Assembly: GCA_023954635.1 (NCBI GenBank)
Contig: JAGSHI010000025.1
Span: 1 to 36,228, forward strand
Length of the DNA: 36,228 nt
Direction of reading: 5' to 3'
From: Bacteriovoracaceae bacterium
GTDB taxonomy: Bacteria; Bdellovibrionota; Bacteriovoracia; Bacteriovoracales; Bacteriovoracaceae
Under the pieces are notes generated by a model. That model was not told where the DNA came from. It worked only from the letters and a program-made list of their open reading frames with translations, and did not search any database. Each line of letters opens with the position of its first letter. Position 1 is the stretch's first letter. Position numbers and translations under genes: made by a program. Of this stretch, positions 8,274 to 17,350 are shown one piece after another.

Positions 8274-9152
8274 ATGACTATGGGAATATCTAAATTATTT
8301 CAAGTACTTATTGTCGTTTTTCAGGTCGGATGTACGTCTTTGTTCTACCAGCCAGACAGATTTATGTATATGCCACCTGAAAAGCTTAATCTTGAGTATG
8401 AGCAAATAAAATTTGAAGCAGAGGGAAAGGTTCCTCTTGTTGGTTGGTATTTTAAGACAAAGCGGAAAAAACCTAAGAGCTTTATTTTATTCTTTCATGG
8501 AAATGCTCAGAATATTACGAGCCATTATTTGAATTTACATTGGATCCCTAAAGAGGGGCATGAGTTTTTTATTTTCGATTATCGTGGTTATGGCCTCTCC
8601 GGAATTGTTCCAGCTCTTTTTGGAAAAGGAGAGCGTCAAATAAAACCTAACCGTAATGGAGTTTATAAAGATTCTATGGCCGCCTTGAATAAAGGTTATG
8701 AACTCTTTAAACAATCAGGGGCAGAGAAATTTATTGTTTATGGTCAAAGTTTAGGTGGGGCGATTGTCCAACGTGCATTAGAGGATTTTGAACATAAAAA
8801 TGATGTAGACCTCGTTATTCTTGATTCAACATTTATCAGTTATCAAAATATAGCCTTTGATAAACTTTGGGGGGCGTGGCTCTTCAAGCCCTTGTCTCCT
8901 TTGGCGTATATTCTTGTTAGTGATGAGTTTTCAAGTACTAAGTTTTTACAAGAAAACAAAACGCCACTTCTTGTTATTCATGGGAAAAAAGACTTTGTTA
9001 TTCCCTTTAAGTTTGGTGAAAAGATCTTCGCAAAAGCGAAAGTTTCTAAAAAAGACTTTTGGATAATTGAAAAAGGCTCTCATATTGATGTCTTCTCTAG
9101 ACATGAGAACCATTACAGAAAATTATTTCTTGAATACTTAGATAAACTCTAA
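8274..9152 (+). CDS. Alpha/beta-hydrolase lipoprotein
   Basis: Probable membrane-anchored serine hydrolase. A hydrophobic leader ends in a lipobox-like FQVGC with C20. The alpha/beta-hydrolase core follows: oxyanion FHGNAQN at 74-80, nucleophile elbow GQSLGG with S159, acid D240 in HGKKD, and H270 in GSH. This resembles the BEM46/ABHD17-like group of peptidase S9-related hydrolases; the substrate (ester, thioester or peptide) is unknown. Start uncertain: ATG 8274 chosen, with ATG 8280 and an upstream TTG 8259 also in frame. Convergent with the multihaem gene, sharing a CTAA stop overlap at 9149-9152. Confidence 0.82.
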   Translation: MTMGISKLFQVLIVVFQVGCTSLFYQPDRFMYMPPEKLNLEYEQIKFEAEGKVPLVGWYFKTKRKKPKSFILFFHGNAQNITSHYLNLHWIPKEGHEFFIFDYRGYGLSGIVPALFGKGERQIKPNRNGVYKDSMAALNKGYELFKQSGAEKFIVYGQSLGGAIVQRALEDFEHKNDVDLVILDSTFISYQNIAFDKLWGAWLFKPLSPLAYILVSDEFSSTKFLQENKTPLLVIHGKKDFVIPFKFGEKIFAKAKVSKKDFWIIEKGSHIDVFSRHENHYRKLFLEYLDKL

Positions 9153-10765
9153 ACGTCTTCTCTTTTTGGACAAGCGATCTCTTTAATCATTTTATTAAGT
9201 TTCTTTTTGTCGACTTTCGTTTTTCGTCCACTCGAATCCTCAAGGTATAGGGAAGGGGATTGATCTGGATCGTGACAAGAGAGACATTTGTTTTGCATAT
9301 TTTCGATTTTTTGAGAGTCTGAAATTTCAATCTTTCCATTCTCAAAAGGGTGATCAACATGCTTATCGTGACAATTCATACATTGGACATTCATATAGTT
9401 GTGACTTACAAATTTCTTTTCATCACTAATTAACCACTTCTTACTAAGCTTAGCTTGTTTTTTTGATGAAAGCTTTCTGATACTTTTAACATTCTTAAAT
9501 GATTTCTTAAGGTCTGCCATATAGTTAGAAATGAGCTTGTCTCTATCTTTTTCTTTTTGATCTTCTGTGAAGTGAAGCATTCCTTTCGTTGCCTGGAATC
9601 CGCCTTTTTCTCCAAGGCCAACGGAGTGGCATCCGACACATTTTAGATTGTTTTCTTCTTTAGCATTAACGAGTGTGGCAAAAGCATTTGAGTGGGCCGT
9701 CTTGTGCCATTTCTCACCTTGTTCTGTGTGACACTCAATACATGAGGCCGCTGTATTTATTCTCGCATTTTCATCGACAACAATAGTCATTCTGTTTTGT
9801 TCTTCAACTTGAATTTTTGAGAGCTGGGCCTTGTGTTGATCAATAAACTCATACCAAGGATTTGGTTTAAGCTTTTTCCCAACTTCTTGTCTCATCTCGT
9901 GCATCTTGTATTTGTCACCAGTTTTATCTTTAGTAGAGTCGATCTTGATTTCTCCAAGATAATGATTTCTTGAGAGGACTTGAACAAGTTTAGTTTTTCC
10001 TGTTTCAAAAGGATGTGTTGTGAATGATTGAGAGTGAGCTCCGATAATCCAATCAATATAAGGATTTCTTTTTGCTGTAACTTTATCAGGGTCAATCCCA
10101 GCATTAGAAACGACTATTAGCCTCGAGAAAGGGTCATTTTCTTTATAACCATCAGCTTCCATCTCTTTCTTAACCAGAGCAAGAGATTTTTCTTCATCTG
10201 CAAAAAGGTATTTAAATTGAGTAGGGATAACACTTCTCTCTACAATTCCTGTAATAAAGATCTTATGAGGACCTTTTTTAACTACGATCCATTTTTTATT
10301 TTGAAAAGAGTCAGGTTTGGCTAAGTTTGCGGCTAGAACATTAATTTTATTTTCTTTTAATAAGTCTCTTAAGAATTCATAACCAGCGGCAAAGTCCTGG
10401 TCTCCAGGAACAAAGTAGCGAAGACCAAGTTTTGAAAGAGCTCCTGCAAGATTTTTTGCAGCAAAAACGAGACTGTCTTTCATGGCGACAGGAAGTGTTG
10501 AAGATGGGAAGAAAGTATCTCCAGCATCGACATAAACCATTTGATTATTTTTTTGAATTTCTGCCATTTGGGCAGCGATGTTTGGTAGACCACCTAAAGG
10601 GAAGTGACGACATCCACAAGGGTGGGTTTCCCCATTTATGTTTCCAGAGTAAACAACCGAAATTCCTTTTTTATCAACACTAATGACATCGTAGCCTTTA
10701 TCCATTGAATTAATAAAGAACGTACACGATGAGAGAAGTAGTAGTGTTAATAATATGAATTTCAT
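9149..10765 (-). CDS. Lipoprotein with 5'-nucleotidase-like domain fused to a tetrahaem cytochrome c domain
   Basis: 538 residues. A lipoprotein leader (lipobox LLSSC, C14) is followed by a UshA/metallophosphatase-like region (about 35-275; ETHPCGCRHFPLGGL, VDAGDTFF, IIGAHSQSF). Four CxxCH haem sites then follow, at C342, C376, C462 and C494, in an arrangement like cytochrome c554 family proteins. Several classic metal ligands of 5'-nucleotidases look replaced: the DxH position reads NIN, the GNHE position reads PGDQDF, and GHSH reads GAHSQ. Catalysis is therefore doubtful. Probably an envelope electron-transfer protein. It is the last gene after pal, DUF4398 and CpoB-like, with only 11 nt to its neighbour. 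Confidence 0.82.
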   Translation of the reverse strand: MKFILLTLLLLSSCTFFINSMDKGYDVISVDKKGISVVYSGNINGETHPCGCRHFPLGGLPNIAAQMAEIQKNNQMVYVDAGDTFFPSSTLPVAMKDSLVFAAKNLAGALSKLGLRYFVPGDQDFAAGYEFLRDLLKENKINVLAANLAKPDSFQNKKWIVVKKGPHKIFITGIVERSVIPTQFKYLFADEEKSLALVKKEMEADGYKENDPFSRLIVVSNAGIDPDKVTAKRNPYIDWIIGAHSQSFTTHPFETGKTKLVQVLSRNHYLGEIKIDSTKDKTGDKYKMHEMRQEVGKKLKPNPWYEFIDQHKAQLSKIQVEEQNRMTIVVDENARINTAASCIECHTEQGEKWHKTAHSNAFATLVNAKEENNLKCVGCHSVGLGEKGGFQATKGMLHFTEDQKEKDRDKLISNYMADLKKSFKNVKSIRKLSSKKQAKLSKKWLISDEKKFVSHNYMNVQCMNCHDKHVDHPFENGKIEISDSQKIENMQNKCLSCHDPDQSPSLYLEDSSGRKTKVDKKKLNKMIKEIACPKREDV

Positions 10766-10776
10766 ATTTTAAATCC

Positions 10777-11553
10777 TTACATCTTTTTAAGTAACTTTTT
10801 TGCTTCTTTAGATTGTTTTGCTTTAGGGAAACGTTTTAACAACTCTTCTAGAGTTTGCTTGGCATCATCTTTTCTACCAAGACGCTTAAATGTTTTACCC
10901 ATATGGAGAAGACCATTTTTGTTATAGCCACTTTTTGAAAACTCAGTGAATAGTTTTGAGAAATATACGAGGGCATCATCATTTTTCTTGTTCATGTATT
11001 CAATCATGCCAAGATTGTGTAAAACTCTCGCTTTTTTATTGCCCTTAACTTTCTTTTTATTAAGTAGACCAAGAAGCTGATTTTTCGCTACTTTATACTT
11101 TCCTGCTTTATAGCTTTCCATGGCTGCCCAGTAGGGGCTCTGGTATTTTACTTTTTTAGTTTTTGGTCTGGAAGACTTTCCTTTTAGCGCTTTCAAAACT
11201 TTTTCAAGGAAAGATTTATTCTCTTCGAGTTGTTTTTGAACAGCAGTCATTTTTTCCGTGACATCTTTTTGGCTCTCTTCAAGAAGAAGGACTCGATCTT
11301 CGATACCTTTGAATTCGTTTTGTCTTTTCTGTTCTTGGTTATAGCCTTTTTGTTCTAGTTCACCTCTAAGTAACGTTATTTGCTCTTCCATTGATTGAAA
11401 CTTGACGGTCATTTCTGCTTGACCCTTTTGACCTTGAATCATTTGCAATGACATATTATCGACAAGTTGTTCTCGTTGAATTTCTTCTTGAGTCTTGCAA
11501 GAGGAGAATACAATGAGAAGGATAATCAAAGGTATTGAGGTTTTGAAATTCAT
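10777..11553 (-). CDS. CpoB/YbgF-like lipoprotein with coiled coil and TPRs
   Basis: 258 residues: lipobox FSSC with C19, a long charged coiled-coil region (about 30-120), then tetratricopeptide-like helices (about 140-255, with YKAGKYKVAKNQL, HNLGMIEYMNKKNDDALVYFSKL and KTFKRLGRKDDAKQTLEELL). This is the architecture of CpoB (YbgF), the Tol-Pal-associated coordinator of outer-membrane constriction and peptidoglycan synthesis. The classical CpoB is periplasmic, not lipidated, so the lipobox is a difference. It follows pal and DUF4398 with a 21-nt gap, which supports a Tol-Pal role. Confidence 0.75.
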   Translation of the reverse strand: MNFKTSIPLIILLIVFSSCKTQEEIQREQLVDNMSLQMIQGQKGQAEMTVKFQSMEEQITLLRGELEQKGYNQEQKRQNEFKGIEDRVLLLEESQKDVTEKMTAVQKQLEENKSFLEKVLKALKGKSSRPKTKKVKYQSPYWAAMESYKAGKYKVAKNQLLGLLNKKKVKGNKKARVLHNLGMIEYMNKKNDDALVYFSKLFTEFSKSGYNKNGLLHMGKTFKRLGRKDDAKQTLEELLKRFPKAKQSKEAKKLLKKM

Positions 11554-11574
11554 TTGGAAATCCTTGTCAATTTA

Positions 11575-11880
11575 CTAGAGGTTTTCGAGAGTTGCTTTTC
11601 GGATCGCAACAAACTCGGCCCTCTCTGCAAAGTTTTTTGACAGAAGTGCGTATTGTTTAGCTTTGTTGAAGTATTTTCTTTTATAAGAAGATTTAGCCTT
11701 AAGGTAATAAAATTCAGCTTTTCTATAGAGACCCGGAGCTAACGTCTGGGCCTTAGCGTCTCTGGCCGCAAGGAATGCTGTTTGGGCCATGGACATTTCT
11801 AATTTGGGGCGAGTAGTTGCTAAACCACACGCCCCAATAATCACTAAAAGTGAAAATATTAGAAAATTCTTTTTGATCAT
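11575..11880 (-). CDS. DUF4398-type small lipoprotein
   Basis: 101 residues with lipobox IIGAC (C18), then a helical region in which alternating Ala, Lys and Tyr residues (AFLAARDAKAQTLAPG and YYLKAKSSYKRKYFNKAKQY) match the DUF4398 pattern. Such proteins are common beside pal and OmpA genes in delta-type proteobacteria and are thought to sit in the periplasm. Exact function unknown. The start codon overlaps the pal stop by one nucleotide (TAATG), so translation is coupled to pal. Confidence 0.75.
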   Translation of the reverse strand: MIKKNFLIFSLLVIIGACGLATTRPKLEMSMAQTAFLAARDAKAQTLAPGLYRKAEFYYLKAKSSYKRKYFNKAKQYALLSKNFAERAEFVAIRKATLENL

Positions 11881-12389
11881 TATTTAGCAGTAACAACGAA
11901 GTTTGCTCTTCTGTTTTGTGACCAAGCTGATTCATCATGTCCAAAAGATACTGGTCTTTCTTTTCCAAATGAAATTGTGCTTACTCTAGAAGATGAAACT
12001 CCCATGGCAACCATGTAATCTTTAACTGCTTTAGCTCTTCTTTCACCAAGGGCTAAGTTATATTGAACTCCACCTCTCTCATCACAGTGACCTTCAACTT
12101 GAACTTCTACAGAACCATTGGCCTTAAGGAAGTTAACATTTTTTTGAAGTTGAGATCTTGTTGATGAATTCAGTGTCGCTGAATCATAAGCAAAAAAGAC
12201 TGTTCTAAGACCACCGGCCTTACCTGAGTCACTGTCAGCATTAAGTTCAACTTCAGAAGCATCGCTCCCTCCATCAGAACCCATATCTACATCACCCCCG
12301 CCAGCAGCTTTCTTTTTGGTTGTTCCACAACCGGCTAAAGCAAGTGAGAGGAGAAGTGTGAGTAGTACTGAACGAATTGAAAAAGTCAT
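11880..12389 (-). CDS. pal: Peptidoglycan-associated lipoprotein Pal
   Basis: Outer-membrane lipoprotein that ties the envelope to peptidoglycan and partners with TolB. The 169 residues have lipobox LALAGC (C21), a Gly/Asp/Ser-rich linker (about 28-60), then an OmpA-type peptidoglycan-binding domain. That domain contains FFAYDSATL, VEGHCDERGGVQYNLALGE, RRAKAVKDYM and the terminal RRANFVV. The diaminopimelate-binding D and R residues of the ERGxxxYNxxLGxxRA motif are present. A strong AAGGAG lies upstream. First gene of a four-gene envelope operon; tolB and the tolQRA genes are not in the window. Confidence 0.93.
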   Translation of the reverse strand: MTFSIRSVLLTLLLSLALAGCGTTKKKAAGGGDVDMGSDGGSDASEVELNADSDSGKAGGLRTVFFAYDSATLNSSTRSQLQKNVNFLKANGSVEVQVEGHCDERGGVQYNLALGERRAKAVKDYMVAMGVSSSRVSTISFGKERPVSFGHDESAWSQNRRANFVVTAK

Positions 12390-12438
12390 TGGAATTTCTC
12401 CTTTTAAATTGTTATTTGAACCTAGATTTTCTAAGCTT

Positions 12439-12466
12439 TATATACCTTTATTTTTAGTCAGTTGAA
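12439..12466 (-). promoter_or_regulatory. Candidate sigma-70 promoter of the pal operon
   Basis: On the minus strand TTCAAC (12461-12466) and TATATA (12439-12444) are 16 nt apart, about 50 nt before the pal start. Spacing and sequence fit a housekeeping promoter moderately well; the -35 box is not consensus. The same 121-nt gap must also hold the promoter for the plus-strand protease gene. On that side GACCA (12468-12472) and TGGTC (12488-12492) form an inverted repeat, and AGGATAAT occurs twice (12478 and 12496). Confidence 0.4.
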
Positions 12467-12510
12467 TGACCATCTATAGGATAATAGTGGTCTAAAGGAT
12501 AATCAAGCTA

Positions 12511-15327
12511 ATGAAATCACGTCGAGTTTTTCCTATTTTATTTTTTCTCATATTTCTTACAACAACCGACATTTTTGCTCAAGTTAAGCGAGATCAAACT
12601 CCAGTGTCTGGAGCATGGATGACGAAGCAACACTCGATGCAGACGGGGCTTGGGAAATTTAAGATAGAAATTCACTTTGAAGAAATTAATGCGATGTTCG
12701 CGAAAAGAGTACTCAATGTACTTACAAATGATGCACCAAAAGTTTTTAAATACTTTCGCTATGTGCCAGATTGGACAGTGCATTTTATTGTCGATGGCGC
12801 GACACATGCTAACGGATCGGCAACTATTTTTCCAACCAACATCATTCATTTAAATAATTTTCCACCTCTTGGGATGGAATTTCTCTCATCAGAAGAGGAT
12901 TGGGTACGAGGATTAGTTATCCATGAGCTCGCTCATATTATTCATATGGATCAAACGAGTGGAATCTTTAAAGGCCTTAAAAATATTTTTGGTTCAGCGG
13001 GGAAGGCACTAGGTAGTCTTCATCCTCATTGGTTTAGTGAGGGACTTGCCACTTGGGTGGAAACAGAATTCACACATGGAGGAAGGTTAAAAAGTAAACT
13101 TTTAGAAGTCTCATTAAAGGAAAGACTAAAAGATCCTACGTTTTGTCAGAGTATCGATTGTCTTGATGACCCGGGATCATTCCCTGGAGGTTCTTATCGT
13201 TATTGGATTGGGGCATGGTTCCTAAAATCTCTAGAGGATAAGAAACCTGGAACGATTAGATGTTTAGTTCAGAAAAACTCAGGCCGAACTCTTTTCTTTT
13301 TAAATAAAACGTTTAGAGAATGTACCGGTTTTTCTGATGTGGATAAGACTTTTCAAAATTTTAAAAAGCACAAAATGGTTTCAATTGCTAAAGAAGAGAA
13401 GCAAGCGTCTCGGGATCTCAAAAGATTTAAAGCTAGAGCTTTCGATCTTCCTTTGTCGAGGGAAGCAATTGATTGGCAAAAGGGCTTTGAGCTTTTTAAT
13501 GATCATTTTTATCACGTCCAAATTAAAGATGAAGAAAAATTCTTAGTACAAAGAGATCGAAATGGATTAGTCCAAAAATCTAGAAAGTTCTCTCTTCCCT
13601 TAAGACAGATTCAAAAACAGACTGCTTATTCTAGAGAAGTTGGCAAAATGGTTATCTCTTTGAATGAACTCTATGGAGCAGATGGGGATGGAACAGATGT
13701 CAAAAATGAATGGATCGTCTATACACCTAAAGCAGATAAAGAGGAGAGACTCAGCTTTAAGCATTCTCCCCATTATGTTTTTCTAATAGGGGAAAACCGA
13801 TATCTTACTCTTGGTTATGAGTACAATCATTGGGTGGGAAGACTTGTTTATGGAAGAAATGAAGAAAAACTTTTTGATCTCGATGAAATTGATTATTTAA
13901 GTAGTCCTCAATTTGAAAATGATACTCTTTCTTTTAAAAACTTTTCTGCGTGGAGAGCTAAACAGTGGTCTTGGCATAGAATTAATATAAATGATGGGGA
14001 CCATCGAATTGTTATGGAGAGTAAAAAACCATTTCAAAAACTACTAAGCTGTAAAGGAAAAGAGTATTTTAAAACTTATGACTCTAATGTTACTTCTAAG
14101 GTCGCAGGATTAAGAACTGAAGGAAGACTCAATTTTCTTCTCCATTCAAAGGACTCTTCAAAAGCTTACCTTTTTGATGCTCACTGTTCGACAGTTCTAA
14201 AGAGACTAAAAGTTAAAAGAAATTCTTTAGTTATCAAAAGGGGGACTCTCTTTGAAAAGAGTGACTCTGAAGAAATTTTCAATGAAAAGGAACTTGATAA
14301 TTATCCAAACTTAGATCAATTCCTTCCTCATTATTGGTACTTTTCTTATATGGGTGGAGAAAACGTTGATATTTTCACTGCAGATACAAGTTTAACTGAT
14401 CCTAAAGGTAGACATCAATTCGGACTGGCCGCTAGACATTATACTGTCGTCAATGAAAACGCCCCATTGCTCTCCTATAATTATAAAATGAATGGTTATC
14501 GTTTTGGAGCTAATTACGGGAAGTATTACTCCCTAAGTGCTGTTCAGAACCAATCTGAATCTAGCGAGTCTTCAAGTACTTATTTTGGATATAGCAAAAG
14601 CTGGGGTTACTGGTCTTATTCTCCACTTATTAATTACTCTGAAATGAATGTTAGTGACTGGATATCTCAAAGAGATGTTACTCAACTGAGCTTGTCGCAG
14701 AAAATTTCATACTGGAGAACATTTAGGAATGACTTCCTTCAAGGTTTCAATCTTGAGTATATCGCCAGTAAATATGAAACTAAATCTAGAAAGGACTATA
14801 ACGGACACGCAGCTCGATTTGATATGGGGTTAAAGTTTTCAAAAATGTTTTTTTCAAGAATAAGAGGAACATTTGAAAAACTTGGAAAAAATGATCTTGC
14901 TAGTGGAGTCATTTATGGTGGTGGACATGAGGGGATTGGATTTCAGAGAATGCATGAGTTTTATGGACTCTCTTATTCTAGTCTCTTTGGAAATGAACTA
15001 ACCACTGGAAGAATTCAGTTTGGAGCTGAATTATTTGAGCCTTACTCGGCTGGCGGAGGTCTTCTACCTTTTTACATAAGAGAGCTCCATGCATTAATTG
15101 GTGTTGATGCTGCAAAGGCCGATTATACATTCATTGACCAATCCCTTGTTAGAGATGAATTAATCAAAAGTTTTCATGCAGGAGCCAGATTTGATGTTAC
15201 TGTCTTCTACAATATGAGAACAAGTGTCGACCTTATTTATGCTCAAGTGCAAAATCCTGTTGGAAACAACGTTAACGATTTCTTAACTGTGGTAACCGGG
15301 AAATTCTCCCCTGAGTTTATGAAATGA
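12511..15327 (+). CDS. Large secreted HExxH metalloprotease-like protein with C-terminal beta-barrel
   Basis: 938 residues. Signal peptide about 1-23 (ending FAQ). The N-terminal gluzincin-type domain has HELAH at 138-142 and a likely third zinc ligand E177 in FSEGLATW, as in the peptidase MA-like families. The middle region (about 290-590) has repeated short beta elements compatible with a propeller. The last 300 residues are rich in alternating aromatic/polar strands (YGYWSYSPLINYSEM, GGGHEGIGFQRMHEFYG) like an outer-membrane barrel. Similar protease/propeller/barrel proteins are annotated as TolB-like in related bacteria. Likely surface-anchored with the protease exposed or periplasmic; substrate unknown. 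It overlaps the next gene by 4 nt (ATGA). Confidence 0.72.
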   Translation: MKSRRVFPILFFLIFLTTTDIFAQVKRDQTPVSGAWMTKQHSMQTGLGKFKIEIHFEEINAMFAKRVLNVLTNDAPKVFKYFRYVPDWTVHFIVDGATHANGSATIFPTNIIHLNNFPPLGMEFLSSEEDWVRGLVIHELAHIIHMDQTSGIFKGLKNIFGSAGKALGSLHPHWFSEGLATWVETEFTHGGRLKSKLLEVSLKERLKDPTFCQSIDCLDDPGSFPGGSYRYWIGAWFLKSLEDKKPGTIRCLVQKNSGRTLFFLNKTFRECTGFSDVDKTFQNFKKHKMVSIAKEEKQASRDLKRFKARAFDLPLSREAIDWQKGFELFNDHFYHVQIKDEEKFLVQRDRNGLVQKSRKFSLPLRQIQKQTAYSREVGKMVISLNELYGADGDGTDVKNEWIVYTPKADKEERLSFKHSPHYVFLIGENRYLTLGYEYNHWVGRLVYGRNEEKLFDLDEIDYLSSPQFENDTLSFKNFSAWRAKQWSWHRININDGDHRIVMESKKPFQKLLSCKGKEYFKTYDSNVTSKVAGLRTEGRLNFLLHSKDSSKAYLFDAHCSTVLKRLKVKRNSLVIKRGTLFEKSDSEEIFNEKELDNYPNLDQFLPHYWYFSYMGGENVDIFTADTSLTDPKGRHQFGLAARHYTVVNENAPLLSYNYKMNGYRFGANYGKYYSLSAVQNQSESSESSSTYFGYSKSWGYWSYSPLINYSEMNVSDWISQRDVTQLSLSQKISYWRTFRNDFLQGFNLEYIASKYETKSRKDYNGHAARFDMGLKFSKMFFSRIRGTFEKLGKNDLASGVIYGGGHEGIGFQRMHEFYGLSYSSLFGNELTTGRIQFGAELFEPYSAGGGLLPFYIRELHALIGVDAAKADYTFIDQSLVRDELIKSFHAGARFDVTVFYNMRTSVDLIYAQVQNPVGNNVNDFLTVVTGKFSPEFMK

Positions 15328-16394
15328 AAGATCACGATGTTCTTTTTCACCTATTAGATTTTGTATTGCCAAAAAATATAAATTTCCCATCCCCAAACCT
15401 TAAAGAATTTAAAGTTTTGGGTTTGGGAAAAGCTGCTCCTGCACATGTCTTTGAATATCTAGAAAATAATCAAGATTTAGATCATTTAGTATTAACAAAA
15501 GAATCTGTTCCAAATCTTGGGTTAAATTGTCTTTACGGCGAACACCCGGTGGCCGGAGACTTAAGTTTTGAGAATGCCGACAAGATGATTGAATGGATCA
15601 ATAGAGACAAAAAAGATCTTCTTGTTTTAATAACGGGTGGCGCTTCTTCTATTGTCGAAAAATTGAGACCAGGAGTCTCAAAAGTTGAATATAAAGAGAA
15701 GGTTCAGTCACTTTTAAGTGATGGTTCAACTATTGAAGAGTTAAATAACTACAGAAAAGAAGTTTCTGTTTTAAAGGATGGTGGACTCCTTGATCTTATT
15801 GGAGACCGAAAGGTTGAGACATGGGTTGTTCAAGATGTTCCTGGAAGTGACTTGAGTCTTGTAGGTTCTGGTCCAAGTTTAAGAGATAGGAGCAGTGAGA
15901 CCCAATTAATCTCTAGTTATTCAAAACTAAAAGATGAAGCTTTAAGGCTTGAGTTAAACCTTATCGAAGAGCCTTTGAATTGCTCTCTTGAAGAAGGGTT
16001 AAAACTGCACCTTTCAAAACGTGGGGTGACTTTGTCTGGGGGGGAGTTACCAGTAAACGTAAAAGGTGAAGGACGTGGAGGCCGTAATTCTCATTTTGTT
16101 TTGAGTATGGCCTACGAGTTATTTGAGAAAAATGTTCTCGGGCTAACAGCTAGCGAACTCTCAAAAGTTTTTATTTCTTCATTGGCCACTGATGGAGATG
16201 ACGGTAACTCTAAAGCCGCTGGAGGTTTTCTCGATTTTGTTTCTTGGAAACAAGCTAAGGCCTTAGGGCTTTCTCTAGAGGATAGCTTAAAGAGCTCTGA
16301 CTCAGCCTCTTACCTTCAAAAACTAGGCTGTCAGTATATTACGGGTCCAACGGGTACAAATATCATGGATATTCGGCTAGTTAGAATACCTTAA
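15324..16394 (+). CDS. Glycerate 2-kinase (MOFRL family)
   Basis: Phosphorylates glycerate to 2-phosphoglycerate using ATP. The N-terminal domain has GLGKAA at 33-38, GEHPVAGDL (the GxHPxP position) at 72-80, ITGGASS at 103-109 and VVQDVPGSDLSLVGSGPS, all typical of the GckA/TtuD family. The C-terminal MOFRL domain shows GRGGRNSHFVLS and LATDGDDGNSKAAGG. At 356 residues it is shorter than the usual 410-450. The start overlaps the protease stop (ATGA), an odd partnership of a cytosolic metabolic enzyme with a secreted protein. Confidence 0.85.
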   Translation: MKDHDVLFHLLDFVLPKNINFPSPNLKEFKVLGLGKAAPAHVFEYLENNQDLDHLVLTKESVPNLGLNCLYGEHPVAGDLSFENADKMIEWINRDKKDLLVLITGGASSIVEKLRPGVSKVEYKEKVQSLLSDGSTIEELNNYRKEVSVLKDGGLLDLIGDRKVETWVVQDVPGSDLSLVGSGPSLRDRSSETQLISSYSKLKDEALRLELNLIEEPLNCSLEEGLKLHLSKRGVTLSGGELPVNVKGEGRGGRNSHFVLSMAYELFEKNVLGLTASELSKVFISSLATDGDDGNSKAAGGFLDFVSWKQAKALGLSLEDSLKSSDSASYLQKLGCQYITGPTGTNIMDIRLVRIP

Positions 16395-16504
16395 AAGGTG
16401 ATCATTTTTACAGTCACGCTACCCTAAATTCAAATCTATGTTACAAACATCGAGTTCGTTTAGGGGGATTTTAAAAAAATCCAAATCGCATTTTTCTTTT
16501 TGAT

Positions 16505-16540
16505 GTCCTCTCTTAGTTGTTTAGTTTTGCTAGAGGGGAC
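16505..16540 (+). promoter_or_regulatory. Stem-loop that could mask the protease ribosome binding site
   Basis: GTCCTCTC (16505-16512) can pair with GAGGGGAC (16533-16540) over eight positions with one G-T pair. TAG/CTA adds three more pairs across a single bulged T. The 3' arm contains AGAGGGG, the only good ribosome binding site before the ATG at 16550. Folding would therefore lower translation of the trypsin-like protease. The rest of the 155-nt gap (16395-16549) shows no gene. Confidence 0.45.
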
Positions 16541-16549
16541 ATTATTTTT

Positions 16550-17332
16550 ATGAAAAAAAATCTACTCATCTTATTTGGAGCATTGGCCTTATCAGGCAAC
16601 TCATATGCACTTATGGGAGATTATCTTTCATCGAAATCAATTCCAAAATCAATTTGCAAACTCGATATTCAAAGTAAAAGTGTCTGCACTGGAACTCTTA
16701 TTGCTCCAGATACAGTTTTAACTGCTGCTCATTGTGTGGACAGTGAGCATATTAAAAATCCTAAAAAGCCACGTGTTTCCGTGCGATGTGGACGAAAAAC
16801 GAGATATGTTAAAAGTTTTTCATATCCAGATTCAGAAAAAGAAAGTGAGAGTCGTTATCTGACTAAGACTCAGGCCCAAGCTCTAGGAGAAACTAGACAC
16901 TGGAGTTTTAATAATAGTGATATGGCCATCTTAAAGTTAAAAAAGCCATTTCCTTATGAAGGAATTGAAGTTGTTGAATCGTTTTCAGACTTACTTGTCA
17001 CTTTAGAGACATCTGCTTTTTGTGGAGTTTTTGGTGCCGGTACTGATAATTATGAAAGAGTTGGGACTTTAAGAGTCATCGATTTTAAACCTTTCAAGCA
17101 AAGTTATATGAGTTGGGAAGATTACTTACGCTGGGGTCAACAGTATTTAACCACTCAAGGAAAGAAAGCGGGGATTAGACCTGGAGACAGTGGAGGGCCC
17201 GTTTCTTGTCGAGATACTGAAGGAAATTGGAGGGTTCTCTCTGTTCATCAAAGTTTAATTAAAGGTGAAGTTTGGCTTGGAAAAAGTCGACCCGTTTATA
17301 AAGATATCAATTGGATCCTAGAGAAAAAATAA
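16550..17332 (+). CDS. Secreted trypsin-like serine protease (S1)
   Basis: 260 residues with a signal peptide (about 1-20, ending SYA). The chymotrypsin-fold catalytic triad is visible: H61 in LTAAHC, D124 in NNSDMAILKL and S214 in GIRPGDSGGPV. Cysteines at the positions flanking His and Ser suggest disulfides. No separate pro-domain or C-terminal extension is seen. The ATG at 16550 is chosen because the signal peptide starts there; an in-frame TTG at 16517 would prepend a non-signal stretch. Secreted proteases of this kind fit a predatory or saprophytic lifestyle. Confidence 0.9.
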   Translation: MKKNLLILFGALALSGNSYALMGDYLSSKSIPKSICKLDIQSKSVCTGTLIAPDTVLTAAHCVDSEHIKNPKKPRVSVRCGRKTRYVKSFSYPDSEKESESRYLTKTQAQALGETRHWSFNNSDMAILKLKKPFPYEGIEVVESFSDLLVTLETSAFCGVFGAGTDNYERVGTLRVIDFKPFKQSYMSWEDYLRWGQQYLTTQGKKAGIRPGDSGGPVSCRDTEGNWRVLSVHQSLIKGEVWLGKSRPVYKDINWILEKK

Positions 17333-17350
17333 GCGCCATATACTTGTTAT

